This document shows positions 1-9,440 of a stretch of 64,000 nt of DNA, piece by piece (position 1 is the first letter of the stretch; the number at the start of each line of letters is the position of its first letter). The DNA comes from Billgrantia pellis (lineage in GTDB: Bacteria > Pseudomonadota > Gammaproteobacteria > Pseudomonadales > Halomonadaceae). The position numbers and the translations under genes were made by a program. A model generated the notes under the pieces. That model searched no databases, was not told the origin of the DNA, and worked only from the letters and a program-made list of their open reading frames with translations. Location: NCBI RefSeq assembly GCF_008297955.1, contig NZ_VTPY01000001.1:124001-188000 (forward strand). The letters are read 5' to 3'.

Positions 1-731
1 TGCTGCGCTACAGCCGGCAGATCATGTTGGAGTCGATCGATATCGAGGGGCAGGAGCGCCTGCTGGCCTCGCGTGCACTGGTGGTCGGCGCCGGTGGGCT
101 CGGCTCACCGGTGGCGCTCTATCTGGCCGCCGCCGGTGTCGGTCATCTGACCTTGGCCGATGCCGACGAGGTGGAACTCTCCAACCTGCAGCGCCAGATC
201 GCCCATGGCATGAAAGACCTGGGGCGTAACAAGGCGGCATCCGCACGTGAGGCGGCGCTGGCGCTGAACCCTGGATGCGACATTCGTGTAGTGGGGGAGC
301 ACCTGGCCGACGAGGGGTTGGACGATGTCGTCACCGGGGTCGATCTGGTGCTCGATTGCACCGACCGCTTCTCCAGTCGATACGCGATCAACGCCGCCTG
401 CCGCCGGGCCGGAATACCGCTGGTCTCGGGTGCGGCGATCCGCTTCTCCGGCCAGCTGGCGGTCTTCGACCCGCGGGATGTCTCCTCGCCCTGTTATGCC
501 TGCCTCTATCCGCCCGGCGAGGGCGGCGACGATGAGCTTCGCTGTGCTGAGAACGGCGTGGTGGCTCCTCTGGTGGGACTCATCGGCAGCTTTCAGGCGC
601 TCGAGGCGGTCAAGCTACTCAGCGGCGCCGGCACGCCGCATCGGGGGCTCTCCACTTTCGACGGCCTGAGCGGGCAATGGCGCCATTACCAAGTCCCACG
701 CGACCCGGCCTGCCCGGTTTGTGCACGTTGA
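1..731 (+). CDS. moeB: MoeB/ThiF-family adenylyltransferase, 5' end outside window
   Basis: E1-like enzyme that adenylates the C-terminal glycine of a sulfur-carrier protein (MoaD in molybdopterin synthesis, ThiS-like in thiamine). The reading frame is open from base 3, and LRYSRQI precedes the first internal ATG at 24; this is the usual MoeB N-terminus, so the true start lies left of the window and the ATG at 24 is not the start. Visible motifs are the nucleotide-binding GAGGLGSP (from base 87), DADEVELSNLQRQ, the DCTDRFSSR segment with the catalytic aspartate, and two zinc-binding cysteine pairs, CYAC and the C-terminal CPVC. There is no rhodanese domain, so it is the short MoeB/ThiF form. 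The choice between MoeB and ThiF is not certain from sequence alone. Confidence 0.85.
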   Translation, partial: LRYSRQIMLESIDIEGQERLLASRALVVGAGGLGSPVALYLAAAGVGHLTLADADEVELSNLQRQIAHGMKDLGRNKAASAREAALALNPGCDIRVVGEHLADEGLDDVVTGVDLVLDCTDRFSSRYAINAACRRAGIPLVSGAAIRFSGQLAVFDPRDVSSPCYACLYPPGEGGDDELRCAENGVVAPLVGLIGSFQALEAVKLLSGAGTPHRGLSTFDGLSGQWRHYQVPRDPACPVCAR

Positions 732-1011
732 GCTTTGATGTGGCTTGATGGCGATTAATTGACAGAAGCGACCCGGGGGGTGTCGGAAGCTGTCGAGGAG
801 TGGGAACGCTCTTCTCGCCCCATAAGGGGCCTCTGACGCCTTTCGCTGCCACTGGCGCACCATCGGCAGGGTCGGGCTGGTTGAAAGCCGTTATCGAATA
901 CTTGACATCTTGCGCTAGTTTGATGCCAGACTAGTCGGGCTGGACCCGGCGGATGCCTCGGATGCCTCCGAGTCACCGGAGGGCTTCCTTGCCAACCCAG
1001 GGACGCACGCG

Positions 1012-2304
1012 ATGCTCCGTGCCACGACACTCGATAACTCCGTTTCCTATTACCGCGACAGCATAGCGGTCGAGCTCGATCCCTGCCCGCCGTTGAGCGG
1101 TGAGAGCCGTGCCGATGTCTGCGTGATCGGCGGCGGTATCACCGGTTGCTCCACGGCACTTCATCTGGCCGAGCGCGGCTACTCGGTGATCCTGCTCGAG
1201 GCACAGGAGATTGGCTTTGGCGCCTCAGGGCGCAGCGGCGGGCAGATCCTGCCCGGGCTGGGGGCCGATATCGCCACCGTGGAGCAGGCGCTGGGGCGTG
1301 AGCGTGCCCGGCAAATATGGGAAATGAGTCGTGAGGCGGTACGTCTGACCGCCGAGCGTATCGAGCGCCATGCGATTCCCTGCGACCTCGCTTGGGGTTA
1401 CCTGCACGCCGCGGTGAAGCCACGCCACGTGCGAGCGCTGCGGCAGATGCAGGCGCGTCTGGCGTGTGACTACGGCTACGAGGCGCTGACCTGGCTCGAG
1501 GGCGACGCGCTGCGCGAGCGCGTGGTGACCGATGCCTACCCGGGCGCGCTCTTCGAGCGCGAGGGCGGTCATCTGCATCCGCTCAACTATACCCTGGGCC
1601 TGGCCCGTGCCGCCCAGCAGGCCGGCGTGACGATCCATGAGCACAGTCCGGCCCGCACCCTTCGTCGCGGACAGCCTGCGACGGTGGAAACCGAGCGCGG
1701 CAGGGTCGTCGCCGATTTCGTGGTGGTGGGGGCCAACGCCTACTTGGGCCACCTGCTGCCGGAGCTGGAAGGCCGCATCATGCGTGCCGCCAACTACATC
1801 ATCGCCACCGAACCCCTCGGCGAAGCGCGCGCGGCCCGAGTGCTGCCCCGCAATGATGCGCTATCGGATGCCAACTTCGTTCTCGATTATTATCGCCTCT
1901 CGGCCGACAAGCGGCTGATCTACGGTGGTGAAGTCAGTTACGATGGACGCGAACCCCGGGGCCTTCAGCAGCGCATGGACGCCAAGATCGCACGCCTGTT
2001 CCCGGTGCTCGAGGGGGTGCGTATCGATTACCGTTGGGGGGGCGACGTGGCGATCACGCTCAATCGTGCGCCGGATTTCGGCCGCCTGGGCGCCAATATC
2101 TACTATGCGCAGGGGTATTCGGGGCACGGCATGGCGCTGGCCGGTCTTGCGGGACAGCTGATGGCCGAGGCCATCGCCGAACAGAACGAGCGTTTCGACG
2201 TCTTCGCTGCCATGCCGCACCGCCATTTTCCTGGCGGCGAGCGGTGGCGCACGCCGCTGCTGGTATTGGCCACCCAGTTCTACAAGTTGCGTGACCGACT
2301 ATAA
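1012..2304 (+). CDS. puuB: FAD-dependent gamma-glutamylputrescine oxidase-like protein (first copy)
   Basis: DAO-fold flavoprotein of 430 residues, expected to oxidise the free amine of gamma-glutamyl-polyamine to an aldehyde with release of ammonia and peroxide. The FAD-binding GGGITG lies at residues 40-45, followed by the ribose-binding glutamate of LLEAQ at 63 and the family signature GFGASGRSGGQ at 68-78. A C-terminal YAQGYSGHG closes the FAD site. The length fits the PuuB/OrdL family (about 425-430). The next gene, a PuuA-like synthetase that makes the presumed substrate, starts 37 bases downstream, so the two are probably one transcript. A second copy lies at 8094, after the pot genes. 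The exact polyamine substrate cannot be read from the sequence. Confidence 0.82.
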   Translation: MLRATTLDNSVSYYRDSIAVELDPCPPLSGESRADVCVIGGGITGCSTALHLAERGYSVILLEAQEIGFGASGRSGGQILPGLGADIATVEQALGRERARQIWEMSREAVRLTAERIERHAIPCDLAWGYLHAAVKPRHVRALRQMQARLACDYGYEALTWLEGDALRERVVTDAYPGALFEREGGHLHPLNYTLGLARAAQQAGVTIHEHSPARTLRRGQPATVETERGRVVADFVVVGANAYLGHLLPELEGRIMRAANYIIATEPLGEARAARVLPRNDALSDANFVLDYYRLSADKRLIYGGEVSYDGREPRGLQQRMDAKIARLFPVLEGVRIDYRWGGDVAITLNRAPDFGRLGANIYYAQGYSGHGMALAGLAGQLMAEAIAEQNERFDVFAAMPHRHFPGGERWRTPLLVLATQFYKLRDRL

Positions 2305-2341
2305 CGACCACAAGCCCGGGACGGGCCGATACGAGGTTCCC

Positions 2342-3688
2342 ATGAAAGACCTGGAAAGCTGGCTGAAGGAACGACGCATCACCGAGGTGGAGTGTCTGGT
2401 CAGCGATATCACCGGCATCGCCCGCGGCAAGATCACACCCGTCTCCAAGTTCATGGCCGAGAAGGGCATGCGCCTGCCTGAAAGCGTCCTGCTCCAGACC
2501 GTGACCGGCGACTACGTGGAGGACGAACTCTACTATTCGCTGCTCGATCCGGCGGATATCGACATGCTGTGCCGGCCGGACATTTCGGCCGTCTACCCGG
2601 TGCCTTGGGCGATCGAGCCCACCGCCCAGGTCATCCACGACTGTTACGACAAGATGGGAAATCCCATCGAGCTTTCCTGTCGCAACCAGCTCAAGCGCGT
2701 GCTTGCGCTGTACGCCGAGAAGGGCTGGAAGCCGGTGGTGGCGCCTGAAATGGAATTCTACCTGACCAAGCGCTGCGAAGACCCCGACCTGCCGCTGCAG
2801 CCGCCCATCGGGCGCAGCGGGCGTCAGGAGACCGGACGGCAATCGTTCTCGATCGACGCCGCCAACGAGTTCGATCCGCTGTTCGAGGACATGTACGACT
2901 GGTGTGAGGTTCAGGGGCTCGATATCGATACCCTGATCCATGAAGAAGGAACCGCCCAGATGGAGATCAATTTCCGTCACGGCGACCCCTTGATGCTGGC
3001 CGACCAGATCTTCCTGTTCAAGCGCACCCTGCGGGAGGCGGCGCTCAAGCACGACGTGGCGGCCACTTTCATGGCCAAGCCGATCACCAACGAGCCCGGC
3101 AGCGCCATGCACATCCACCAGAGCGTACTGGACGCCAGTACCGGGCGGAGCGTGTTCGCCAACGAGGACGGCTCCATGAGCCAGCTCTTCCTGCATCACA
3201 TCGGCGGGTTGCAGCGCTTCATTCCCGAGGCGCTGCCGCTGATGGCACCCAATGTCAACTCGTTCCGCCGCTTTTTGCCTGATACCTCGGCGCCGGTCAA
3301 CGTCGAGTGGGGCGAGGAGAATCGTACCTGCGGTCTGCGCGTCCCCGACTCCACGCCGCAGAACCGGCGGATCGAGAACCGCTTGCCCGGCGCCGATGCC
3401 AATGCCTATCTCGCCATCGCCGCCAGCCTGCTGTGCGGTTATCTCGGCATGGTACAGCAGCTCAACCCCTCCGCACCGGTGCAGGGACGCGCATTCGAGC
3501 GGCGCAACCTGCGTCTGCCGTTCACCTTGGAGCAGGCGCTGGAGCGCATGGAAAGCTGTACCGAGCTGGAGCGTGCCATGGGTCATCGCTTCGTGACCGG
3601 CTACGTCGCGGTCAAGCGCGTGGAGAACGAGAACTTCAAGAAGGTGATCAGTTCCTGGGAGAGGGAATTCCTGTTGTTGAGCGTCTAG
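2342..3688 (+). CDS. puuA: glutamine-synthetase-family gamma-glutamylpolyamine synthetase (first copy)
   Basis: ATP-dependent ligase joining glutamate to putrescine or a related amine, the entry step of the gamma-glutamylated polyamine route. It is 448 residues long with the glutamine-synthetase layout: a small N-terminal beta-grasp part with SDITGIARGK, then the catalytic barrel with EMEFYL (metal-binding glutamate), HEEGTAQMEIN, AMHIHQS and the NRRIENRLPGADAN segment. I chose the ATG at 2342 because GAGG sits 7 bases ahead and the protein then begins MKDLESWL as in PuuA relatives; an in-frame GTG at 2291 overlapping the end of the oxidase gene is less likely. It is a divergent paralogue of the gene at 10162-11538. 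Ammonia-assimilating GlnA is unlikely, because the gene lies between an amine oxidase and a polyamine transporter. Confidence 0.85.
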   Translation: MKDLESWLKERRITEVECLVSDITGIARGKITPVSKFMAEKGMRLPESVLLQTVTGDYVEDELYYSLLDPADIDMLCRPDISAVYPVPWAIEPTAQVIHDCYDKMGNPIELSCRNQLKRVLALYAEKGWKPVVAPEMEFYLTKRCEDPDLPLQPPIGRSGRQETGRQSFSIDAANEFDPLFEDMYDWCEVQGLDIDTLIHEEGTAQMEINFRHGDPLMLADQIFLFKRTLREAALKHDVAATFMAKPITNEPGSAMHIHQSVLDASTGRSVFANEDGSMSQLFLHHIGGLQRFIPEALPLMAPNVNSFRRFLPDTSAPVNVEWGEENRTCGLRVPDSTPQNRRIENRLPGADANAYLAIAASLLCGYLGMVQQLNPSAPVQGRAFERRNLRLPFTLEQALERMESCTELERAMGHRFVTGYVAVKRVENENFKKVISSWEREFLLLSV

Positions 3689-3901
3689 TCTCCTGGGGCG
3701 GCGGGTGGCGCGTCGGTTCATCGCGGCGATCCCCGGCCCAGTAGGCTGTGATGCACGAGGCGGTGTGCAGAGCCGCCCGGCTGCCATCCGTAGCGACGGG
3801 CATGAGAAAGGCGGCCACCCGAGTCTGCCCGAGGTGCTGGCCGGGCCGACGCAAGTGATGCAGAACGACCCACAACGCAAACAACACATAGAGGTGCCAT
3901 C

Positions 3902-5005
3902 ATGTCCCGCCAACGCAAGCTGTCACTGGTCGTCGCCCTGGGAGCCCTGGCCATGGGCGCAACCGCCGCCCAGGCCGATGAAGTGCGCGTCTACAACTGG
4001 TCGGATTACATCGCTCCCGACACCCTGGAAAAATTCACCGAGGCGACCGGCATCGAGGTGATCTACGACGTCTACGACAGCAACGAGGTGCTCGACGCCG
4101 CGATGCTCTCGGGCCGTTCCGGCTATGATGTGGTGGTGCCCTCCAACTATTACCTGACCCGCCAGATCAGCGCCGGGGTCTATCAGGAGCTGGATCATGA
4201 CAAGATTCCCAACATGGAGAATCTCAACCCCCAACTGATGGACGACCTGGAGTCGATCGATCCTGACAGTCGCTATTCGATCCCCTACATGTGGGGCACC
4301 AACGGCATCGGCTACAACGTCGAACGGGTCACCGAGATTCTCGGCGAGGACGCGCCGGTCGATTCCTGGGCGCTGATCTTCGACCCTGAGGTGACTACCG
4401 CGCTGAACGAAGGCGGCTGCGGCATCGCCATGCTCGACACGGGTGACGACATGCTCTCTGCCGGCATGGCCTACCTGGGATTGTCGCCGCTCTCCAGCGA
4501 ATCCGCGGACATCGAGGCGGCAGGCGACCTGATCGCCGCGGTGCGCGACAACATTACCTACTTCCACTCCTCACGCTACATTTCGGATCTCGCCAACGGC
4601 GATATCTGCGTGGCGGCGGGCTACTCCGGCGACATCTTCCAGGCCGCTGATCGCGCCGAGGAGGCTGGCCGTGACTTCACCATCGCCTATTCCATTCCCA
4701 AGGAGGGGGCGGCGCTGTGGTTCGACATGATGGCGATTCCCGCGGATGCTCCCAACCCCGATAACGCCCACGCCTTCATCAACTTCATCCTCGAGCCCGA
4801 GATTGCCGCCGACATCACCGAGTATGTGGTTTACGCCAACCCCAACATTGCCGCCAACGAGTTTCTCGATCCCGAAATTCTCAACGACACATCCGTCTAT
4901 CCCGACCAGGAGGTAATGGAGAAACTGTATATTCAGGAAGAAAAACCCCTGGCGGTGCAGCGTGTGAGAACGCGCGTCTGGAACCGTGTGAAATCCGGCA
5001 TGTGA
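3902..5005 (+). CDS. potF: periplasmic polyamine-binding protein of ABC transporter
   Basis: Solute-binding protein that delivers putrescine or spermidine to the PotG/H/I permease complex. The first 25 or so residues form a signal peptide (basic MSRQRK, hydrophobic core, cleavage after AQA). The mature protein opens with VRVYNWSDYI, the ligand-pocket motif of PotF, SpuD and SpuE, and contains SGYDVVVPSNYYL and YMWGTNGIGYN, also family hallmarks. The length of 367 fits. AGAGGT-like bases sit 9 nt before the ATG. It is the first gene of a potF-potG-potH-potI set. A 213-base gap separates it from puuA; I see no clear terminator or promoter there, so it may be co-transcribed with the genes ahead. 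Confidence 0.9.
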   Translation: MSRQRKLSLVVALGALAMGATAAQADEVRVYNWSDYIAPDTLEKFTEATGIEVIYDVYDSNEVLDAAMLSGRSGYDVVVPSNYYLTRQISAGVYQELDHDKIPNMENLNPQLMDDLESIDPDSRYSIPYMWGTNGIGYNVERVTEILGEDAPVDSWALIFDPEVTTALNEGGCGIAMLDTGDDMLSAGMAYLGLSPLSSESADIEAAGDLIAAVRDNITYFHSSRYISDLANGDICVAAGYSGDIFQAADRAEEAGRDFTIAYSIPKEGAALWFDMMAIPADAPNPDNAHAFINFILEPEIAADITEYVVYANPNIAANEFLDPEILNDTSVYPDQEVMEKLYIQEEKPLAVQRVRTRVWNRVKSGM

Positions 5006-5065
5006 TCCCGGGCCGGTCCGTAGGGGCCGGCCGTTCCTTCCTGCCTGGCTCGAGGAGACGCCGCG

Positions 5066-6253
5066 ATGCCGCAACCCCAGACCCAAGCGACCGACCCCCC
5101 GCGACGGGCCGCGACGTACGCGGCGGATAGCACCCTCGTACCGGGCCGGCCGCGTCCGGCGCGAGACGAGGCGCTGATGGAGATCCATCGCATCAGCAAG
5201 CGCTTCGACGGCATGCTGGCGGTGGATGACGTCAGCCTGTCGATCCGGCGCGGCGAGATCTTCGCCCTGCTGGGTGGCTCAGGTTCGGGCAAGTCGACGC
5301 TGCTGCGCATGCTGGCCGGCTTCGAGAAACCGAGCGAGGGCCGCATCGTGCTCGACGGCGAAGACATTACCGCCATGCCGCCCTACGAGCGACCGATCAA
5401 CATGATGTTCCAGTCCTATGCGCTGTTTCCGCATATGACGGTCGCCCAAAACATAGCCTTCGGACTCAAGCAGGACCGCCTTCCGCGGCACGAGATCGGC
5501 GAGCGCGTGGACGAGATGCTCAAGCTCGTGCACATGGAAGCCTATGCCCGGCGAAAACCGCACCAGCTCTCCGGCGGGCAGCGGCAGCGTGTGGCGCTGG
5601 CGCGTTCATTGGCCAAGCGCCCCAAGCTGTTGCTGCTCGACGAGCCGATGGGGGCGCTTGACAAGAAACTGCGCACCGAGATGCAACTGGAAGTGGTGCG
5701 GATCCTCGAGCGTGTCGGAGTGACCTGCATCCTGGTCACCCACGACCAGGAGGAGGCCATGACCATGGCCGACCGCGTGGCGATCATGGCCGATGGCTGG
5801 ATCGCTCAGGTAGGCACGCCGATGGACGTTTACGAGAGCCCGGCCAACCGTATGGTGGCCGAATTCGTCGGAACGGTGAACCTGTTCGAAGGCGACATCG
5901 TGATCGACGAGGCCGACCACTGTGTGATCGACAGCCCCATGCTGGGTCGGTCGATTCGTATCGGCCACGGTGTGAGCACTCAGGCCGATGAACGTCGGGT
6001 ATGGGTGGCCGTGCGCCCCGAGAAAACCTGCCTGAGCCGTGAGCGACCCCGAGGCGAGACCAACTGGGCGGCCGGCGTCGTCGAGGACATCGCCTATCTC
6101 GGCGGACTCTCGGTCTACTACGTGCGCATCGAAAGCGGCCTACTGGTCAAGGCGAGCATGACCAATATCGAGCGACGCGGCGACCGGCCGCGCTGGGACG
6201 AACCGGTCTTCGTGTACTGGGACGAGCATAGCGCCGTCATTTTGCGCGATTGA
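5066..6253 (+). CDS. potG: polyamine ABC transporter ATP-binding protein
   Basis: ATPase that powers polyamine import together with the PotH and PotI permeases. Of 395 residues, the first 37 form a low-complexity, Pro/Arg-rich extension before the ABC domain. Walker A GGSGSGKS is at 70-77, followed by the Q-loop in MMFQSYALFPHM, signature LSGGQRQRVALARS, Walker B LLLLDEP and the switch histidine of LVTHDQEEA. The C-terminal 120 residues form the regulatory TOBE domain usual for PotA/PotG. The start is supported by GAGGAG 8 bases ahead; an internal ATG at 5177 (MEIHRISK) would give the family's more usual beginning and cannot be excluded. Confidence 0.9.
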   Translation: MPQPQTQATDPPRRAATYAADSTLVPGRPRPARDEALMEIHRISKRFDGMLAVDDVSLSIRRGEIFALLGGSGSGKSTLLRMLAGFEKPSEGRIVLDGEDITAMPPYERPINMMFQSYALFPHMTVAQNIAFGLKQDRLPRHEIGERVDEMLKLVHMEAYARRKPHQLSGGQRQRVALARSLAKRPKLLLLDEPMGALDKKLRTEMQLEVVRILERVGVTCILVTHDQEEAMTMADRVAIMADGWIAQVGTPMDVYESPANRMVAEFVGTVNLFEGDIVIDEADHCVIDSPMLGRSIRIGHGVSTQADERRVWVAVRPEKTCLSRERPRGETNWAAGVVEDIAYLGGLSVYYVRIESGLLVKASMTNIERRGDRPRWDEPVFVYWDEHSAVILRD

Positions 6254-6307
6254 ACGACTGCGCGGGGTCGCTATATGTCCGTTGGGACCCACCTGGGGGA
6301 GATCCGC

Positions 6308-7216
6308 ATGTCCAACTTCACCGCTCGCCTGTGGCGGCTGTTCAAGCCGAGCCGCCGCTGGGTCATCGCCGTACCGCTGTTGTGGCTGACGCTATTCTTC
6401 CTGCTTCCGTTCGGCATCGTGCTCAAGATCAGCCTGTCCCAGGCGGCCATATCGGTACCGCCCTACAGCGCCATTGTCGATTACGCCAATGAGACGCTCA
6501 ACATCGTCGTCACGTTCGGCAATTATCTGTTCCTGGCCACCGATACGCTCTATGTCTCGGCCTACTGGGGGTCGGTGAAAATCGCGTTGCTCGCCACGGT
6601 GCTCTGCTTGCTGCTCGGCTATCCCATGGCCTACGCCATGGCGCGGGCGCCGGCACATTGGCAACTGGTGTTGCTGTTGCTGGTGATGCTGCCGTCATGG
6701 ACCTCGTTTCTGATACGCGTCTATGCCTGGATGGGCATTCTCAGCAACAATGGCTTGATCAACAATACGTTGATTTGGGCGGGACTCATCGATTCGCCGA
6801 TTCGCATGCTCAACACCAACTTCGCCGTGATACTCGGGATCGTCTACGCCTATCTGCCGTTCATGGTGCTGCCGCTCTATGCGAATCTCACCCGACTCGA
6901 TATGTCGCTGCTGGAGGCGGCTTCGGATCTTGGTTCGCGCAAGCTCAATACCCTGATCACGGTGACCCTGCCGCTGTCCAAAGGCGGGATCATCGCCGGG
7001 TCGATGCTGGTATTCATTCCTGCGGTGGGCGAGTTCGTCATTCCCGAGCTATTGGGTGGCCCCAATACGGTGATGATCGGCAAGATCCTGTGGGCGGAGT
7101 TCTTCCACAACCGCGACTGGCCGGTGGCCTCGGCACTGGCGATGGTCATGTTGGCGATCCTGATCGTGCCCATTGCCCTGTTCCATCGCTATCAATCCCG
7201 CGAACTGGAGGAATGA
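6308..7216 (+). CDS. potH: polyamine ABC transporter permease
   Basis: Inner-membrane permease subunit of the polyamine importer, 302 residues with about six hydrophobic segments, beginning near residue 20 (VIAVPLLWLTLFFLLPFGIV). The EAA loop that docks on the ATPase reads EAASDLGSRKLNTLITVTLP. The ATG at 6308 is preferred over the upstream ATG at 6275, because GGGGGAG lies about 7 bases ahead of it and the shorter protein matches family length. The stop codon is followed at once by potI, whose first possible start codon overlaps it. Specificity for putrescine over spermidine is inferred only from the neighbouring PotF-like receptor. Confidence 0.9.
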   Translation: MSNFTARLWRLFKPSRRWVIAVPLLWLTLFFLLPFGIVLKISLSQAAISVPPYSAIVDYANETLNIVVTFGNYLFLATDTLYVSAYWGSVKIALLATVLCLLLGYPMAYAMARAPAHWQLVLLLLVMLPSWTSFLIRVYAWMGILSNNGLINNTLIWAGLIDSPIRMLNTNFAVILGIVYAYLPFMVLPLYANLTRLDMSLLEAASDLGSRKLNTLITVTLPLSKGGIIAGSMLVFIPAVGEFVIPELLGGPNTVMIGKILWAEFFHNRDWPVASALAMVMLAILIVPIALFHRYQSRELEE

Positions 7217-7218
7217 GC

Positions 7219-8055
7219 ATGCGCAAGACCTCCTTCAGCGGCGTGATGCTGGTTGCCGGACTGCTGTTTCTCTACCTGCCGATGGTGGTGCTGATCGTCT
7301 ATTCGTTCAATTCGTCGCGCCTAGTGACCGTCTGGGCGGGGTTCTCGGGGCGCTGGTATTTCGAGCTGTTGCGCGACGGCCAGATCCTTGCGGCAGTATG
7401 GACCAGCCTGCGCATCGCCTTCTTCTCCGCCACCATGGCGGTATGCCTGGGGACGCTGGCCGCTTTCGTGATGGTGCGCTTCGACCGCTTTCGCGGCAAG
7501 ACGGCGCTCTCCAGCATGGTCACCGCTCCGCTGGTGATGCCCGAGGTGATCACCGGTCTCTCGCTGCTGCTGCTGTTCGTCCACATGGCGCAGCTGATCG
7601 GCTGGCCGGAGGATCGCGGCATGATCACGATCTGGATCGCCCACACCACTTTCTGCAGCGCCTATGTGGCGGTGGTGGTGGCGTCGCGCCTGCGCGAGGT
7701 GGACCTTTCCATCGAGGAGGCTGCCATGGACCTGGGTGCCCGCCCGCTGCGCACCTTCTTCCAGATCACCCTGCCGGTGATTGCGCCGGCACTGGCTGCG
7801 GGTTGGTTGCTGGCGTTTACCCTATCGCTCGACGACCTGGTGATCGCCAGCTTCGTCTCGGGGCCGGGGGCGACCACACTGCCCATGGTGGTGTTCTCCT
7901 CGGTGCGGATGGGGGTGTCACCCAAGATCAATGCCCTGGCCACACTGATCATCCTGACGGTATCGCTGGCCACCTTCTTTGCCTGGTATCTGATGCGCCG
8001 TAGCGAAGCGCGACGGCGCCAGGCAATGTGGCAAGATGTGACGGCGGGTCGATGA
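7219..8055 (+). CDS. potI: polyamine ABC transporter permease
   Basis: Second permease subunit, 278 residues, with six predicted membrane segments starting at VMLVAGLLFLYLPMVVLIVY. Its EAA loop reads EEAAMDLGARPLRTFFQITLP. Two start codons six bases apart are possible. The ATG at 7213 overlaps the potH stop but sits directly against the GGAGG, while the ATG at 7219 has a 7-base spacing from the same GGAGG and is chosen here. Tight packing with potH points to translational coupling. It completes a four-gene importer, and the PuuB-like oxidase gene follows after 38 bases, tying uptake to breakdown. Confidence 0.9.
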   Translation: MRKTSFSGVMLVAGLLFLYLPMVVLIVYSFNSSRLVTVWAGFSGRWYFELLRDGQILAAVWTSLRIAFFSATMAVCLGTLAAFVMVRFDRFRGKTALSSMVTAPLVMPEVITGLSLLLLFVHMAQLIGWPEDRGMITIWIAHTTFCSAYVAVVVASRLREVDLSIEEAAMDLGARPLRTFFQITLPVIAPALAAGWLLAFTLSLDDLVIASFVSGPGATTLPMVVFSSVRMGVSPKINALATLIILTVSLATFFAWYLMRRSEARRRQAMWQDVTAGR

Positions 8056-8093
8056 GAAACGCGCTTCCTGATCTGTGCAAATGAGGTACCGCT

Positions 8094-9386
8094 ATGTCGT
8101 CGAATACCGCCACCGAGCATGTGACGTCCTACTATGCGGCCACGGCCAACCCGTCGCCCGAGCGTCCCGCCCTGGAGGGCAGCGTCGAGTGCGACGTGTG
8201 CGTGGTGGGAGCGGGCTTCACCGGTATCTCGGCGGCGCTGCACCTGGCCGAACAGGGGCATGAGGTGGTGGTGCTCGAGGCCGCCCGGGTGGGCTTCGGC
8301 GCCTCGGGGCGCAACGGCGGCCAGATCGTCAACAGCTACAGCCGCGACATGGACGTGATCGAAGCCAGATATGGTGCCGACACCGCCCGCGCGCTCGGCG
8401 ACATGGCCTTCGAGGGCAATCGCATCATTCGCAATCGAATCGAGCAGCACTGCATCGAGTGCGATCTCAAGGAAGGTAATCTCTTTGCCGCCTGCAACGC
8501 CAAGCAGCTTCAGGGGTTGCGCGAGCACAAGGCACTATGGGAGCGCTACGGACACCGTGAACTCGAACTGCTCGAGGGCGAGACCTGCCAGCGCGAGATT
8601 GTCAGCGAGCGCTACGTGGGCGCGCTGGTGGACCACTCCGGCGGGCATCTGCATCCGCTCAACCTGATACTTGGCGAGGCGGCGGCCTTCGAAGCGCGTG
8701 GCGGCAGGATCCATGAACGGACTCCCGTGCTCGAGGTGCGGCACGGTGAGACGGTAACGCTGCGCACCTCGCGTGGCAACGTGCGTGCGCGGCGCGTCGT
8801 GATGGCCGGCAATGCTTACCTTCAAGGCGTGATGCCTGAGCTGGAAAGCAAGTCGATGCCTTGCGGCACGCAGATCATCGCCACCGAGCCGCTGCCGGAG
8901 GTGCTGCGTCGCGAGCTGATCCCTCACGACATGGCGGTGGAGGACTGCAACTACCTGCTCGACTACTTTCGTTTCACCGGTGACGGCCGACTGCTCTACG
9001 GCGGCGGGGTCAACTATGGCGGCCAGGATCCGGCGGACATCGCTGGGGTGATCCGGCCCAAGATGCTCAAGACCTTCCCGCAGATGACCGACGTGCGCAT
9101 CGACTACGCCTGGAGCGGCAATTTCCTGATGACGCTCAGCCGTCTACCCCAGTTCGGCCGGCTCAACGACAACGTCTACTACGCCCAAGGCTACTCTGGC
9201 CACGGCGTGACCTGCGCCCACCTGGCGGGGCGCTTGATCGCCGAGGTGATGCGTGGCGAGGCCGAACGCTTCGATGCCTTCGCCGGCCTACCGCATCTGC
9301 CGTTCCCCGGCGGCCGGCTGCTGCGCGTGCCGTTCTCGGCCATGGGCGCCTGGTATTACGCCATGCGCGACCGGCTGGGCTGGTGA
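8094..9386 (+). CDS. puuB: FAD-dependent gamma-glutamylputrescine oxidase-like protein (second copy)
   Basis: A second 430-residue DAO-fold oxidase, the same length as the copy at 1012 but clearly diverged. The FAD-binding GAGFTG is at 39-44, LEAARVGFGASGRNGGQ follows, and the C-terminus has YAQGYSGHGV. Both copies keep the FAD motifs, so neither looks decayed. It lies just after potI on the same strand and is probably the last gene of that transcript, since a TATAAT-type promoter for the next gene begins about 55 bases downstream. The copies may differ in substrate (for example gamma-glutamyl-putrescine versus a diaminopropane, spermidine or ethanolamine conjugate); that is inference from paralogue multiplicity in Pseudomonas pau genes. 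Confidence 0.82.
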   Translation: MSSNTATEHVTSYYAATANPSPERPALEGSVECDVCVVGAGFTGISAALHLAEQGHEVVVLEAARVGFGASGRNGGQIVNSYSRDMDVIEARYGADTARALGDMAFEGNRIIRNRIEQHCIECDLKEGNLFAACNAKQLQGLREHKALWERYGHRELELLEGETCQREIVSERYVGALVDHSGGHLHPLNLILGEAAAFEARGGRIHERTPVLEVRHGETVTLRTSRGNVRARRVVMAGNAYLQGVMPELESKSMPCGTQIIATEPLPEVLRRELIPHDMAVEDCNYLLDYFRFTGDGRLLYGGGVNYGGQDPADIAGVIRPKMLKTFPQMTDVRIDYAWSGNFLMTLSRLPQFGRLNDNVYYAQGYSGHGVTCAHLAGRLIAEVMRGEAERFDAFAGLPHLPFPGGRLLRVPFSAMGAWYYAMRDRLGW

Positions 9387-9440
9387 GTGTCGCCGTTGAC
9401 TGACGCCAGGTCAGAGAATGTGAAAACCGCTGCGCTGCGA

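Noticed and set aside
817..830. GCCCC-ATAA-GGGGC hairpin after moeB
   Set aside because: Only five pairs, 86 bases beyond the stop, no T-run.
853..868. TGGCGCACCATCGGCA, a partial sigma-54-like element ahead of the first puuB
   Set aside because: It keeps the GG and GC at the right spacing but lacks the TT of the -12 element and the A at position five; such matches are expected by chance in GC-rich DNA.
3689..3901. Possible control element between the first puuA and potF
   Set aside because: I inspected the 213 bases for a promoter, dyad or terminator and saw nothing above background.
2060..3913. A 617-codon open frame on the minus strand opposite puuB and puuA; similar long antisense frames at 18454-19986 and 37772-39613
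   Set aside because: They mirror the codon phase of well-identified genes, a common effect of very high GC at third positions. They show low-complexity Arg/His/Gly-rich translations and no domain.
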